Part shown: positions 23,053 through 33,961 of the stretch, piece after piece
Position numbering within the stretch: the stretch's first letter is position 1
How the letters are laid out: the number at the start of each line of letters is the position of its first letter
From: Escallonia rubra
Taxonomy: Eukaryota > Streptophyta > Magnoliopsida > Escalloniales > Escalloniaceae
Length of the DNA: 64,000 nucleotides
Direction of reading: 5' to 3'
Assembly (NCBI GenBank): GCA_033065855.1
Contig: JAVXUO010002186.1
Coordinates: 186,001-250,000 of the forward strand
Translations under genes and position numbers: made by a program
The notes under the pieces: model-generated
Told to the model about the DNA's origin: nothing
The model's database searches: none
Seen by the model: only the letters and a program-made list of their open reading frames with translations

Positions 23053-25521
23053 TTGTGTATGTTAGTGTTGCGTGTGGTGAGTAGGTGATGGAAATAATGT
23101 AAGAGGAAAATGTTGAGAAGAATGAATGAAGTAGAAACTGAAACCCACTGCCTGTAATGTGTATTTGTTTGTGGCAAGTGTGTGTGAGTGGTGTTATGTA
23201 TATATAATTTCAAGAAAGAGAGAGTTGCAGCTGGGAAAGAGTGGGCTAACGGAAATATGGTTTATGCACAATTGTGTCACATGGATGCTGGACATTGTGC
23301 AATTATCGAAAAAATGCTAAAACTTTACAGGAAGGATCTTAGAAAAATAATAGAATTACTGGCAAATTTTCATAATTTTCTGATATTGTTTGATATTTTA
23401 AATATTTTCTGCAAATTCAGTTTTTCTAAAATTTATTTGGAGTTCTTAAAATCCTTATTTAGTTTTGTAAAAATTTCTGTAATGTTTATATAGTATATAT
23501 AAGACTCAGTTTCAGTTTCATAATTTTTGGAATTTATTTGGTACTATTATCCGTATCGCATTTTAGTTAGATAAACGGATGATTTTAAAACTATTTTGAT
23601 GCTTTGTAATTTTCGATTTTAATTTCTGTACTACCCTCCTATATTGTGAAGTTATTATAAAGATAATGAGTCTTTATTTGCAGCTAGAAGCAATTATGGC
23701 AATTTATTGGTTTTTAGTGTATTTAAAGAAATTATTTTTAATTCAAAAATAATAAAAAAATTCAAAAATTATATATATATATATAGATATATTCATATGC
23801 TGTATTAAGCTATAAATAATGTTTAGAGAACGATAAAAATGTTTTTGGGGTATTTCTAAGTCTCGAAGAGTGGCGAATTCGGGGTAAGTTGGCCGTGTGT
23901 GAAACCGCTCTGAATTTCTTCATTTCCGGATAGAGAAATGGATACTTTGTGGATAGGTATATTAGGTTTATAATATAGTAGAATGAATAGTGTTCTGATA
24001 AGTGATTTGTCAACCTAGGTTAATTCCAAGGATTGATCGAGAGCGTTTTAGCTTCAACTCACTTGGATCGAGGTAAGAGATATCTTCTGAAACCTTATTT
24101 CATCAATTTGACATCGTAAACATTCTTTCTACATTGTTATTGATGCTTCCATTGGACTCAATTATAATTTTGATGAAATCGCTTTGATTGCCATTAATAC
24201 CCTGCTTGAGCCTAATATGTTTATTGAAATTCCTTTTCGATGCTGCGCATTTATTTCTTGTTAAGCATTGATTTAATCATTGCATCATCAATTATTGCAC
24301 TCTGCATATTGACATGAGTTAGTGTATTCAGAAGTTATAAGGATGGTCTGTATCGGGGGTGATGTAAGGATGGTCTGTTATTGTCGGGAGATGCTAGTAC
24401 CTTGAGGGTCTAGCTAGTGTTCATATGCATATGTAACTACAGTGTTATTGAGCATCGCCTTGATTACCCTGCACTGCCTGTGTGACTTTGCATATCACTC
24501 ATGTTCAATATCATCTGCATCGTTTCAGTGTAATTGAAATTGTTGCTAATTATATCTGGTTTTGTTCAAGGGATTGGGTTGAATCTCTTCCCTATCATTT
24601 GAAGTGAATTCCATAATTATTGTATTCCCATTTCCTCTTATGGATTTTGAGTGACTTTACTGAGCTCTCGAAAGCTCACTCCCTTTTTTATTCCCTTCTG
24701 CAGGAAATGATCATGAGTAATAGTTCGGAACCAATGACCTTGATTGTGGAATAGCGTAGTATTTTCATTAATTGTTATTTAAGCCCCTACGAGGGAATTG
24801 AAGTGTAACTTAATAAATTAAGTACTGTAATTTTGTCCTTGTGTTTAAGAACGATTTTATGAGAATTTGAGTTTTTGTAGAGCTCTGATATGGACATTTT
24901 TGGGTTACCATAGTGATATTGAAATGATTGGATGATTAAGATTCGATAGATTGATCGATTAATGCTTCGGAAAATTCCAGGGCGTTCACGAGCACTGCCG
25001 GGTGACTTTGCTACAGTGTACAACTCATGTTCAATATTATTTATTTATGTTTTATTACACCTGAAACATTTTTGAATGACTGAAATTGAGGGATTGAGTT
25101 GATACTCGTCCCTATGTTTATATCGAAATGCATTGGTTTTATTTGAAAATTATTTTAAGAATTATCATTTGACTATAAATGTTAAATCGTTTTGTTATTT
25201 TTAAATCCTTGATTGACCTTACTGGTCTCTCAAAAGTTCACCCTCCTTTGACTTCATTTCTGCAGGTGATAAACAACATTAAGTTGCCCGAATAAGGATT
25301 AGAGCCAAGGAATTTGAATTTAAGTTAGTATTGATGGTTAGAACCCTTGCGTGGGTGAACATTGTTATTTAAATATATTTTTTCAGACTTGAATTTTATG
25401 TTTCATTGATGACAGTCTCCTGAGATTATGATCCTTGGTTTAGCTGCTCTGATAATAGTCATTCATTTGTTTGGGTTTAAAGATATTATTGTCTTAGAGT
25501 GAATGATTCTGAGATGTTACA

Positions 25522-27130
25522 TCTACAGCATAGAGTTTTAAAAGTTTTATGATTAATTTTCTAATTTTATAAGATTTACAAATATCGGGACAATTATACA
25601 GATGAATTTTTTAATAATAAATCATAGTATAGAGTTAATAAGTAGGGGATGATTTTAATATTTTACCTTTGAAGATTTTATTCTGTTATTTTAAAGTACT
25701 TTTGAAGTGTAAAAAGTTTAAATTAAGTCCTAATATATGAGTATATTGGTTAGGTAGAGTTTTAGAAGGTCTAATTAGTTTTTCTAGTTTTATAAGGTAT
25801 ACAAAAATTGGGCAAATTAGACTTCTGATTTTTTTGATAATAAATCAAATTAAAGTGTTAGTCAGTTGGAGTAAAACGTGAAAAAGACACGAAAATAAAT
25901 AGGATGATATGTCGCATAATTAGAAGTGGTGACATGTCGCATAAGTTGCGCAATGAATAATCATGTTTGTTTGTTTCTAATTTATTAATAGTCTTCAAAA
26001 TTATTTGTAAAATTAAACTGTTATTTCTGTATTTTAACTACTTTTAAGATTAAGTCATATTCAGTTTGATTCTTTTTTAGTTTGCATTTATTGGTTTATA
26101 TGATTCCCAATTTAAAAGTTGAGGTCACACAATTAAAATTAATTTCTTAAGTAAATTGCCATGTTGGTATTTTAAAATATTTATAATAATCAATTCATTG
26201 TCACTTTATACATTATCTCCATAAATAGAAAAGAAAGATCTTTATTTATAAGACATATTCGCTTTGATTCTTTTTTATTTACATATATTGGTATATATGA
26301 CTTTCAATTTAAAATTTGAGGTCAATTTAGTGAAACATCATCATGTTTGTTTTCTCGTCCATTTCCTTTTTATCCATATTTATTATAACTACACATGCAT
26401 CATGATTCTGGTTTATTAAAAAACAATTGTAGCTATTATTGTCATAATTTTAGTTTACCTTCTATGAATCAAAAAATAATTCTACACAAGCTCTACCTAA
26501 TCGATGTATCAGCATATTATGACTTAATTTTAACTATTAACACCTCAAAAACACTTTAAGATAACAAATTAAACACTAAAAAGTACCAAAAAGTTTTTTT
26601 AAAAATTAAGTCATATCACTTTGTATATTATTTTTGAAAGATCTTAATTTATGAATTATTTATCTTTGATTTCATACAAGTTTTCTTATTTTTTTTGTAA
26701 GATTTTATTTTATTTTTAAAGTACTTTTGAGGTATTAGTAGTGAAAATTAAGACCTAATATGTTAGTATGTTGAATTGGTAGAGTTTTAAAAGGTGCAGT
26801 ATTGATTTTCTACTCATATAATGTGAACTAAAATTATGCTAATAATACATGCGAATTCTTTAATAATAAATTATATTAAAAAGTCATGAATGTGTGTCTT
26901 TAATAAGTAGATATGAAATAAGAATGTGATAATAGTAAATAGATAATAATAAAGAGTCATGATGTATACATGTCTTTAATAAGTAGAGGTGAAAAATGAA
27001 TGTGATACCAAAGTAAACATGATGATGTGTCGTATAAGTAAAAATTGATGACGTGTCGCAAAATCAAAAGGGATAAAAAGGAAAAGGAGCATTAAAAAAA
27101 ACTTATGTGTCGCCCCACGACGCACAACGC
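25522..27130. repeat. AT-rich array of inverted modules (R3)
   Basis: Same family as 1-2412. GAGGT(G/A)TTAGTAGTGAAAATT (26728), the inverse TTAACACCTCAAAAACACTTT (about 26540) and the terminal GTGTCGCCCCACGACGCACAAC are all present. The part beyond 25823 is missing from duplicate B. No gene is visible. Confidence 0.6.
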
Positions 27131-27133
27131 TTC

Positions 27134-27159
27134 GTGTGTGTGTGTGTGTGTGTGTGTGT
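27134..27159. repeat. (GT)n microsatellite
   Basis: A GT run of about 25 bp directly follows the R3 terminus. Confidence 0.95.
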
Positions 27160-27316
27160 TACATACTTGAATAGGTTCACCTAAATGCCCTCTTGTTGTA
27201 CTCCACAAGAGGTACCCTCTGTGTTCTTTTCCGTTTGACTTTGGGACGTGTTCATCAATTTTGGTAACCTGTTGTACCCTCTATGTTGATGCTTAGATCC
27301 AGGAAGTATATGTAGC

Positions 27317-27816
27317 TTATTGTGTTAATCTACTGATATGGAAATCTCTAATAGCTTCAGGTTCAGGCCTAGCTAGTTCTCCGGGCCTGTTGCGGAAGAA
27401 TCTGGGGGTACTTCCCTGTGTTCTAATCTTGAGAGTCCTGATCGCACATGTCTTGAAGCCTTTGTAATAGCCAAGTGCTATTGAGTTGCGGTTGCCAGCC
27501 ATTGCCATTAGACCAACCAAATTACGTCTGACGCGCAGGCATCTCAAATGTTCTGATCTTATCCATGCAAATCACCACTTTGCCCAAAGGGAGGAATTTG
27601 ATACCTTGGATTGATGCCTAATCATCTTCATCAAACCACTGGAATCAGAATAAAAACTTCTCTAATGGAACGATGATCTGGCAACTGGAGAATCCTAAGA
27701 TGGGATGTGATAAACTTCAGAGAAGAACAAGGAAAGCCAGCGATCTGCGACAAGAAAGAGCGGTTTCACCGTTACTTGTGGCCAGTGTCAGATGCAAAAG
27801 TTATTCTCGAGGTTAC
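27317..27816. other. Unrecognised segment conserved in both duplicates
   Basis: It matches 51930-52344 closely from 27403 on. It has gene-like base composition. A 76-codon minus-strand frame (27317-27547) contains GYYKGFKTCAIRTLKIRTQG, but I do not recognise a family, and the frame does not extend through the whole conserved stretch. It may be an exon remnant or a promoter-distal part of the PP2 locus. Confidence 0.4.
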
Positions 27817-27819
27817 TAA

Positions 27820-29337
27820 AGAGTGTGTTTGGAACCATGAAATTGATGGGATTTCATTTCAAATCCTCAAATTTTGTTGTTTGGAACATTAGAAAAAGGA
27901 ATTGGAATTGGATTTCATGAGATTTGACTGGATTTGTTTCTATAGTGTGAAATCCGATGAAAAATGATCGGATTTCGTGGGATTTCAATTTACTTGAATT
28001 AAAAGTAATTATTTACCTATCTTACCCTTTTTTTCTGGATCTCTCCAACAATGAACCCACAACCACCATCTTCATTACTGCTACCGCCACACCACTTTTA
28101 CTACCACCACCGGCACCACTACTGCCGCCACCACCACCACTGGCACCACCACTGTTGCCACCACAACCGTCGTTGCCACCACTGTCACCGCCACCACTAC
28201 TACCACTGTCGCTGTCGCCACAACCACCGTTAACACTACCGCCACCACCGCCACAGCCACCACTACAATCACCACCACCACCACCGCCACCACTACCGCC
28301 AGTACTACCAAAACTATCACCATTGCCGCCACTACTGCCATCACCACCACACTGCCACCGCTACTATCACCGCCACCACCACCGCCACTGCATCCCTCAC
28401 CACTACTGCCATCACCACCACCGCCAGTACTGACACCACCACCGCCACCACTACTGTCACAACCACCGTCACCACTATTGCCACCACCACCACCGCCACT
28501 GTCGCCACCACTACTGCTACCACCACACCATCACCACTGCCACCATTATTGTCAACACCGCCGCCACCATCATTACTGCCACCATCGCTACTACTGCCAC
28601 CACCATCATCATCGCCGCCACCACTATCATCTTTAACATCACTTGACCACCCCACCATTTGCACCATCGATGTTGCTACCCCATGCAGTGCTGCCACTAC
28701 CACCACCACCATGTGCTGGCACTAGTACACTTGAAACCACTTACCGTAATTTATTTTTCATCGTAAGTCAAGGATATAATTCCTCACCACTACTGTCACC
28801 GCCACCACCGCCAGTACTGCCACCACCACCGCCACCACTACTGTCACCACTGTTGCCACCACTGCCACCACATCCACCACCATCACCACCGTCGCCATCA
28901 CCACTGCCACCACCACACCATCACCACTGCCACCATTATTGTCAACACCGCCGCCACCATCATTACTGCCACCATCACTACTGCTGTCACCACCACCATC
29001 ACCGCTGCCACCACTACCATCATTAACAGCACTTGACCACCCCACCATTTTTACCGTCGATGTTGCTACCCCGTGCAGTGCTGCCACCACCACCACCACA
29101 ATGTGGTGTCACTAGTACACTTGAAACCACTTACCGTAATTTATTTTTCATTGTAAGTTAAGGATATAATTGCCTAAAAATTTATTACATTTCCATTTCC
29201 TCTGTTCTCCAAACACAAAATTGGAATTCCGTGATTTGAATTCCCTTTCGTTCCAAACAAAAAAAAGGGAATTGAATTCCAAATTCCATTCCAAATCTGA
29301 AATTCAAATCTTAAAAGAATTGGTTCCAAACGAACCG
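27820..29337. mobile_element. PIF/Harbinger-like non-autonomous element with CCA-repeat cargo
   Basis: It is flanked by TAA (27817-27819 and 29338-29340). Duplicate B has the empty site with a single TAA at 52345-52347. The ends are imperfect inverted repeats sharing GTTTGGAACCA (left AGAGTGTGTTTGGAACCA; right complement CGGTTCGTTTGGAACCA). A 3-bp TAA TSD suggests the PIF/Harbinger (Tourist) class. Its interior is a degenerate (CCA/CCG)n tract (28060-29105) with an internal duplication of about 390 bp. Long frames here are repeat artefacts. Confidence 0.75.
28060..29105. repeat. Degenerate CCA/CAC trinucleotide tract
   Basis: Nearly all codons are ACC/CCA/CAC-type in every frame. Two longer units share CTTGACCACCCCACCATTT (28641 and 29030), followed by GTACACTTGAAACCACTTACC and a TAAGT(C/T)AAGGATATAAT tail. 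The strand is almost free of long G runs. Confidence 0.9.
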
Positions 29338-29416
29338 TAAATTATACCACACAAAAAATTAGCCAATTTAAGACAGTAAATTATACCACACAAAAAATTA
29401 GCCAATTTAAGACGGT
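29338..29416 (+). repeat. 39-bp tandem duplication upstream of PP2 copy A
   Basis: Two near-identical units of TAAATTATACCACACAAAAA...AATTTAAGAC. Duplicate B has one unit (from about 52346). It lies about 0.8 kb upstream of the PP2 start. Confidence 0.8.
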
Positions 29417-30121
29417 ATATTTACACACAAGAAACTGATATTTGGACTCCATGTCTATTCATTTGTATTAAAAGTGGCTTCAACGCAAGGACAAAGGAAT
29501 CTTCTCAAGTCAACTGTGGGGTACACTATTTTTCTCACAAAATGATCTTTCATTATGAGCAAGTCGAACTCGTACACAATACAAGTGCATAAAAGAGAGA
29601 CAATGAATAATCCAAAACCCCCCAAAACCCGATTATGTTCCTGTACCCCATCTTCTCACAAGATAATAAACCTTATAGCGTATATATTAAATATTGTAAA
29701 TATTTATGTTTTGCAAGGTAAAATATCGAGATAAATCACTTTTTTATTGTTGCGAGTGCGGCATAACTTCCTCAAGCCTTAATTAAGTAGAGATTTTGTT
29801 CTTAGTTCAAGTGGTCATTATTTTGGCCTTTGTTTTCACAGAGTATCTCATGTTAGTACTAGAAGTTCCATTTTCCCTAAAGATACTAAGGTGGTCAATA
29901 GACCATAATTGGTTAAATCTGGCATTGGCGATAACGGCAGATAAGGTGCTGGACATTGTGTATAACAAGTGCCAGTTACAAATACTAGTGACAAGTACCC
30001 TCGAGGGATCTGCTTTTTAACATAAATTTCCGTAGTTAAAAGATATTACGCAGCATGAGAATCTATTAAGGTCCTGAGACATGACCTTGCTTTTAAAAGG
30101 AATTTTGTGCTTGAAACAGTC

Positions 30122-30179
30122 TATATATTGCTATGCAGAATGGATGCTTATAATAACCTTAAGTTTTTCGTTTATATAA
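30122..30179 (+). promoter_or_regulatory. Candidate TATA region of PP2 copy A
   Basis: TATATAT lies at 30122-30128 and TATATAA at 30173-30179, 93 and 42 bases before the chosen ATG (30215). In copy B the matching place instead has TATAAATA at 52851. Which box is used cannot be told from sequence. Confidence 0.4.
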
Positions 30180-30214
30180 GAAACAAACTTTAGAAACAGC
30201 AGTTGTCTTGTGAG

Positions 30215-32685
30215 ATGGGAGGGGGCTCATCACGTCCCCAAACTCCGCCGCGTCGCCCTCCTTCACCCCCTCCGCCGCCCCCTCCGCCACCACCGCCACC
30301 GCCCCCTCCGCCACCGCCACCGCCGCCGCCGCCGCCGCCCCCTCCGCCGCCCCCTCCGCCACCCCCTCCCCCGCCGCCCCCTCCACCGCCGCCCCCTCCA
30401 CCACCACCGCCCCCGCCCCCGCCGCCGCCCCCACCACCGCCCCCTCATAACTGTTATGCCATCCTGAAAGATGCAGACATACCAATAGACAGGTCATCCG
30501 TTGAGAAGCTGCGTGATCAACTCTATCCTGGAGTCTTCTTGAACCACAAGAGGAAGGTAAGCCTTCTTTCCATCTCCAGAAGTTGGTTTGTCTAAATCTT
30601 GTCATTTATGCCTATGAATAATTAGATTTTCTTAAAATATTACGTAACACTTCATACTTGCCTTGAGTTTATCCAACTTTACTATGCCTCAAAGTCACCC
30701 CTTTTACTCGCGACTTAATGCGTAAGGATGATATGCCTCAACTAATATGTCTCATTTATTCAACTCTTGTGTTTAATTTGCCTTCAGTTTATTCGACTTT
30801 GAGTTTTCGTTTTAAAAATGGCTATCTAAATCCCTGTTACGCTGTTGATTTATTCTGACTTGGACGCCAAGTGTTCAATGTACAAAATCAGTCTTTAAGC
30901 TGCAACAGAGTACGACTGTACACTCCTCACCCTCCACATGCCCCGCAGTGATGGGAGTATCTAAATATTCCAGATTACTGCCCATGTATGTACCCCTTTT
31001 ACCTACCTGGTACAACTTGTCGTGATCTTTTCTGGTTTCTGCAGAAGTATTGGATTAAGAGGACATCCTACCACAACTGCTTCATGCTATTTGCAAGGGA
31101 TCTGACAATCACCTGGGCTGATGACGAGCGTTATTGGCACTGGCCTAGCTTCAAAGAATCAAGGTAATACAAGTACAGTAATGAGAAGCCAAATCAACTG
31201 CACAGGCTTTAAATTATTGACCTTTATTGTCCAAGATATGGAAGGTGAAAATAGATCCAGAATCACTGAGGTTTTGAGTATGTCACTTGGACCACAAGAG
31301 AGCTGCCCTCCAATTAATCTATAAAAAATCATATGAGATTATGAGGGTGTTTGGGAGTGATTGGTCAAATCTGATTTAATCTAGATTAAATCAGGTTTGT
31401 GAGTGTTTGGCAAAAGAGATTAACAGATTTAATCCATCTCCAAAAGTTAAAAACTGATTTAATCCATAATCCTCAAAAGTGAGGATTATGAAATAATCAC
31501 TTTTTCCATAATCAGGTTTGACCATGTAATTTACCATCATATCCCTATATTTTTTACAAAAAGACCTCTCATACCTCTTAATTAATTAGATAATTGCTGG
31601 AGTTTATCTCTTCTCTGCTAACCTCTTTTTCATACTAATGTTCGTGATACCATCTGTGATATGATTTCTGATATATATATATATATATATTGCTCAAGAT
31701 AACTTTATTTGTAATTTACGGATGTTATCGTACTATAAGCAATAACGTGAGATTGTTTATGTTTTTAATTTAAAATAAAAAGTAACAACTTTTGTAGGAT
31801 GTGAAAATAGTTATTTTCATAATTTATTTGGCATTATACAGTAATTATTTACGAATAAAAGTTATGTTAACGTTGCTTGGATATTATAAAAATTGTTTAT
31901 TGAATGCCCTCTATGGCCATTTTGTTATAATGAAACTGATTTAAGTACTTTTTATCTAAACACTTTTTATAAATTTAATCTAATTTACAACTACTTTTGC
32001 CAAACAGCAAATTGATTCTGATTAAATCAGATTTTGAAAACTGATTAAGATTTAAGCATAATTTGTTTTTTTTAATCAATCACAAACGGACTCTATATCC
32101 GGCTACTTAAGCATTCTAATAATTGAGACAGTATGAGAGGTGGTGCACGTTGCATGGTTTCGCCCTTTCCATGGACATATGTTGAATTTTTGCCCAAACA
32201 ACCTCTTCCCCCCCCCCCCCCCCCTGCCCGCGCACCCCAACACACCAAAAAGAAAGAAAACCAGGAAAAAAGTACAACGCAGCTCGATCCACACTGATCA
32301 TTTGTCATTTTGTAGTGATGCCTTTGTTGAGGTAGCCGAAATGCTAAAGGTTTGCTGGCTAGAAGTTCACGGAAGATTTGAGACTACAAACCTTTCACCT
32401 GGAATTGTGTACGAAGTTCTATTTGTGGTGATGCTAAAAGAACCTGCTTATGGGTGGGAAGTTCCAGTGAACTTTAGACTAATTCTTCCGGATGGAAGCA
32501 CACAAGAGCACAAGGAAAACTTGATGGAAAAAGAAACGGGACAATGGATTGAGATCCTGGCAGGGAAGGTTATGGCAAGACCTAATAATGTAGGAGATAT
32601 ACAATTCTCCCTCTTCGAGTATGAAGGCGGAATTTGGAAGAGAGGTCTACTCGTCAAAGGTGTCGTCATTAGGCCAAAAGAGTGA
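30215..32685 (+). CDS. Phloem protein 2 (PP2-A1-like) lectin, copy A
   Basis: Three exons: 30215-30556, 31045-31163 and 32316-32685. All junctions are GT-AG, and the joined frame encodes 276 residues. Residues 1-17 are MGGGSSRPQTPPRRPPS, then about 60 consecutive prolines. Residue 78 starts the family block HNCYAILKDAD, followed by QLYPGVFLNHKRKKYW and CFMLFARDLTITWADDERYW. The PP2 (Nictaba-type) domain runs to the end: VCWLEVHGRFE, LSPGIVYEV, PAYGWEVPVNFRLILPDG, FSLFEYEGGIWKRGLLVKG and a terminal IRPKE. PP2 proteins are phloem sap lectins made in companion cells (known for the family). Carbohydrate binding is inferred from homology. Family members are about 240 residues; the excess is the proline tract. 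I chose the first ATG in frame after the TATA region. Intron 2 (1152 bp) contains a MITE. It appears intact. Confidence 0.9.
30266..30446 (+). repeat. Proline-codon tract (CCN)n in PP2 copy A exon 1
   Basis: About 60 CCN codons in a row with mixed third bases (CCG, CCC, CCT, CCA). It is therefore a homopolymer at protein level but not a perfect DNA microsatellite. In copy B the region is shorter and broken by Ser, Leu, Ala, Thr and Gln. Confidence 0.9.
31343..32093. mobile_element. MITE in intron 2 of PP2 copy A
   Basis: The ends GAGGGTGTTTGGGAGTGATT and (complement) GAGTCCGTTTGTGATTGATT are imperfect inverted repeats. The flanks are TAT (31340-31342 and 32094-32096). It is 751 bp, AT-rich and non-coding. 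Copy B lacks it along with some flanking intron, so B probably lost this stretch by deletion. The superfamily is uncertain (PIF-like or hAT-like). Confidence 0.65.
32208..32224 (+). repeat. C17 homopolymer in PP2-A intron 2
   Basis: Seventeen consecutive C residues about 90 bases before the intron 2 acceptor (AG at 32314-32315). Copy B has about 22 C at the same place. Confidence 0.95.
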
Positions 32686-33450
32686 AAGTTCACAGATCAT
32701 TGCTTTATCTAGTAATAGCCAAGAACTACATAATCTCATGATAGCAGAAACCCTTCACCCGGAGTTTCCATATAAAAAAAAGCTGATAGAAGAATAATTA
32801 CGAGCATCACCTCGTTGGGGTAGAAAGTTCACTGAACACGCAGAACGAAAAGACCTTGCTTGGACTCGCAACAGCAAAGCCAGAACCTGTAACATAGGTT
32901 GAAGAGATGGAGTCTCCCAAGATAAGGAAGCATGTAATATATCAAAGTTCTGTGTAATGCTTTGTACCACAAAGAGAAATCAATCTTCTTGTTCTTCAGT
33001 CTCTCGGTTGCAGGGCCAATTTTTTCCAAAAGCTGTTTCACAACAAACATGATAAAATGATCCATAGGAAGACAGTGCTAGTCCTTGAAGAATCTCTAAT
33101 TTAGTATACAGCTTTCTACTTCAATTGAGGCATTATTCATTGACTTTTGACATATTAAGAGTAGCCAAGCCGTTGATTTTCTAAAACTAAGCATGCAGAA
33201 GACAGAAAAAGTTTAAGAAAATTAACCAGTCAAGCACGAGTGGCAAGCAATGCAGCCAGTAACTTAACAAAAGAACTCAGACCTAAGAAAGTGGAAGAAG
33301 CACACTCAATTAACTCACATTAGCCCCTTGTTGAACTAGTTATGTGGAACTACAGACAGCTGAGTGACAATTCAATCACAGCTTCTTAATCAACCTTAAG
33401 GAAAACACGCAAGACTTACCATCTCGTAACTTGGAACTCTCCCAAAGAAT
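32686..33450. other. 3' region downstream of PP2-A, conserved in both duplicates
   Basis: It contains the presumed 3' UTR of PP2-A. A minus-strand frame at 32829-33065 (MDHFIMFVVKQLLEKIGPATERL start) is kept almost unchanged in copy B (54567-54827). I do not recognise this frame. It could be an exon remnant of a convergent gene or chance. Confidence 0.4.
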
Positions 33451-33805
33451 GCACCCACTATATGAACTTTACAGGAACACCGAGTCTACAGGATAGGTTA
33501 ACGCACACCTCATCCTCAACACTTCGAATTTTTAATTGGGTAAAAAAAAAGTCTAAATATAAATTGGGTCCTTTAGTCTCAAAATTGCAACCCACATTCC
33601 GGAAAAATCGAAATTATACCGTAGGCCCACCCTTCGAAAGGCACAATTACAAAAATACCCCAAATGATAAAAGTTACAAAAGTAATTTGAAATCGGATTA
33701 AAGGCTTTTAAAGTCCACGGATAAATCAACTCCAAGGCCAGAGAAGGATTATCTAGACTGTTCCTTTCTGCTCGTCTCAGTTCAACTCAGCTCATTGTGG
33801 CCACA

Positions 33806-33961
33806 ATGTCTGATTACACCAATGTTTCATGCTTTGCAGGATTCTCCATTGTCAAAGACGCCCCCGCCCTGGAACATCACCCGAAACCTCGCACAGCTCT
33901 TGCTCCCACCCAGGTTCATCCAGATTGTAAGAAAAAAAAAATTAGGAAACTACTATCTTAA
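33806..33961 (+). CDS. Small ORF (51 aa), conserved in both duplicates
   Basis: It starts MSDYTNVSCFAGFSIVKDAP, is rich in Pro/His in the middle (ALEHHPKPRTALAPTQ) and ends in a lysine-rich tail. The copy-B version (55541-55699) has 52 residues. Nucleotide differences in the first 40 codons include three silent changes (ATT/ATC, GCC/GCT, CTG/CTA) and two replacements (R/C, V/L). A length difference near the end is a multiple of three. A consensus splice donor (ATT|GTAAG) falls after codon 40, so this may be the first exon of a gene whose remainder is gone. I recognise no family. Confidence 0.3.
   Translation: MSDYTNVSCFAGFSIVKDAPALEHHPKPRTALAPTQVHPDCKKKKIRKLLS

Larger units (their letters stand above)
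12677..25521 (+). mobile_element. Solo-LTR-like element X (with nested insertions)
   Basis: It begins TGTAACATCTC and ends GAGATGTTACA, an 11-bp perfect terminal inverted repeat of the TG...CA type. Without the Pack-MULE (13461-14385) and E1 (14677-23052), about 3.5 kb of X remains. That length and the start sequence resemble long LTRs of Ty3/chromovirus (Tekay-like) elements. The family assignment is inference. No internal coding region adjoins it and no clear target duplication is seen (CGAGC left, TCTAC right). It may be a solo LTR, or an LTR of an element whose other parts were lost. The right part (from 23150) is duplicated at 49271-51627. Confidence 0.55.

Noticed and set aside
28051..29099. 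Overlapping long frames in the CCA tract (proline-rich, His-rich, Val/Gly-rich)
   Set aside because: All are translations of one degenerate trinucleotide repeat inside a transposon.
30215..30556. Formin (FH1) or extensin gene suggested by the polyproline run
   Set aside because: The sequence after the prolines is the PP2-A1 block, not FH2, and there is no signal peptide or SPPPP-Tyr repeat pattern.
30159..30605. 148-codon minus-strand frame over PP2 exon 1
   Set aside because: Shadow of the proline tract (Gly/Ala-rich complement); the plus strand has the conserved domain and splice sites.
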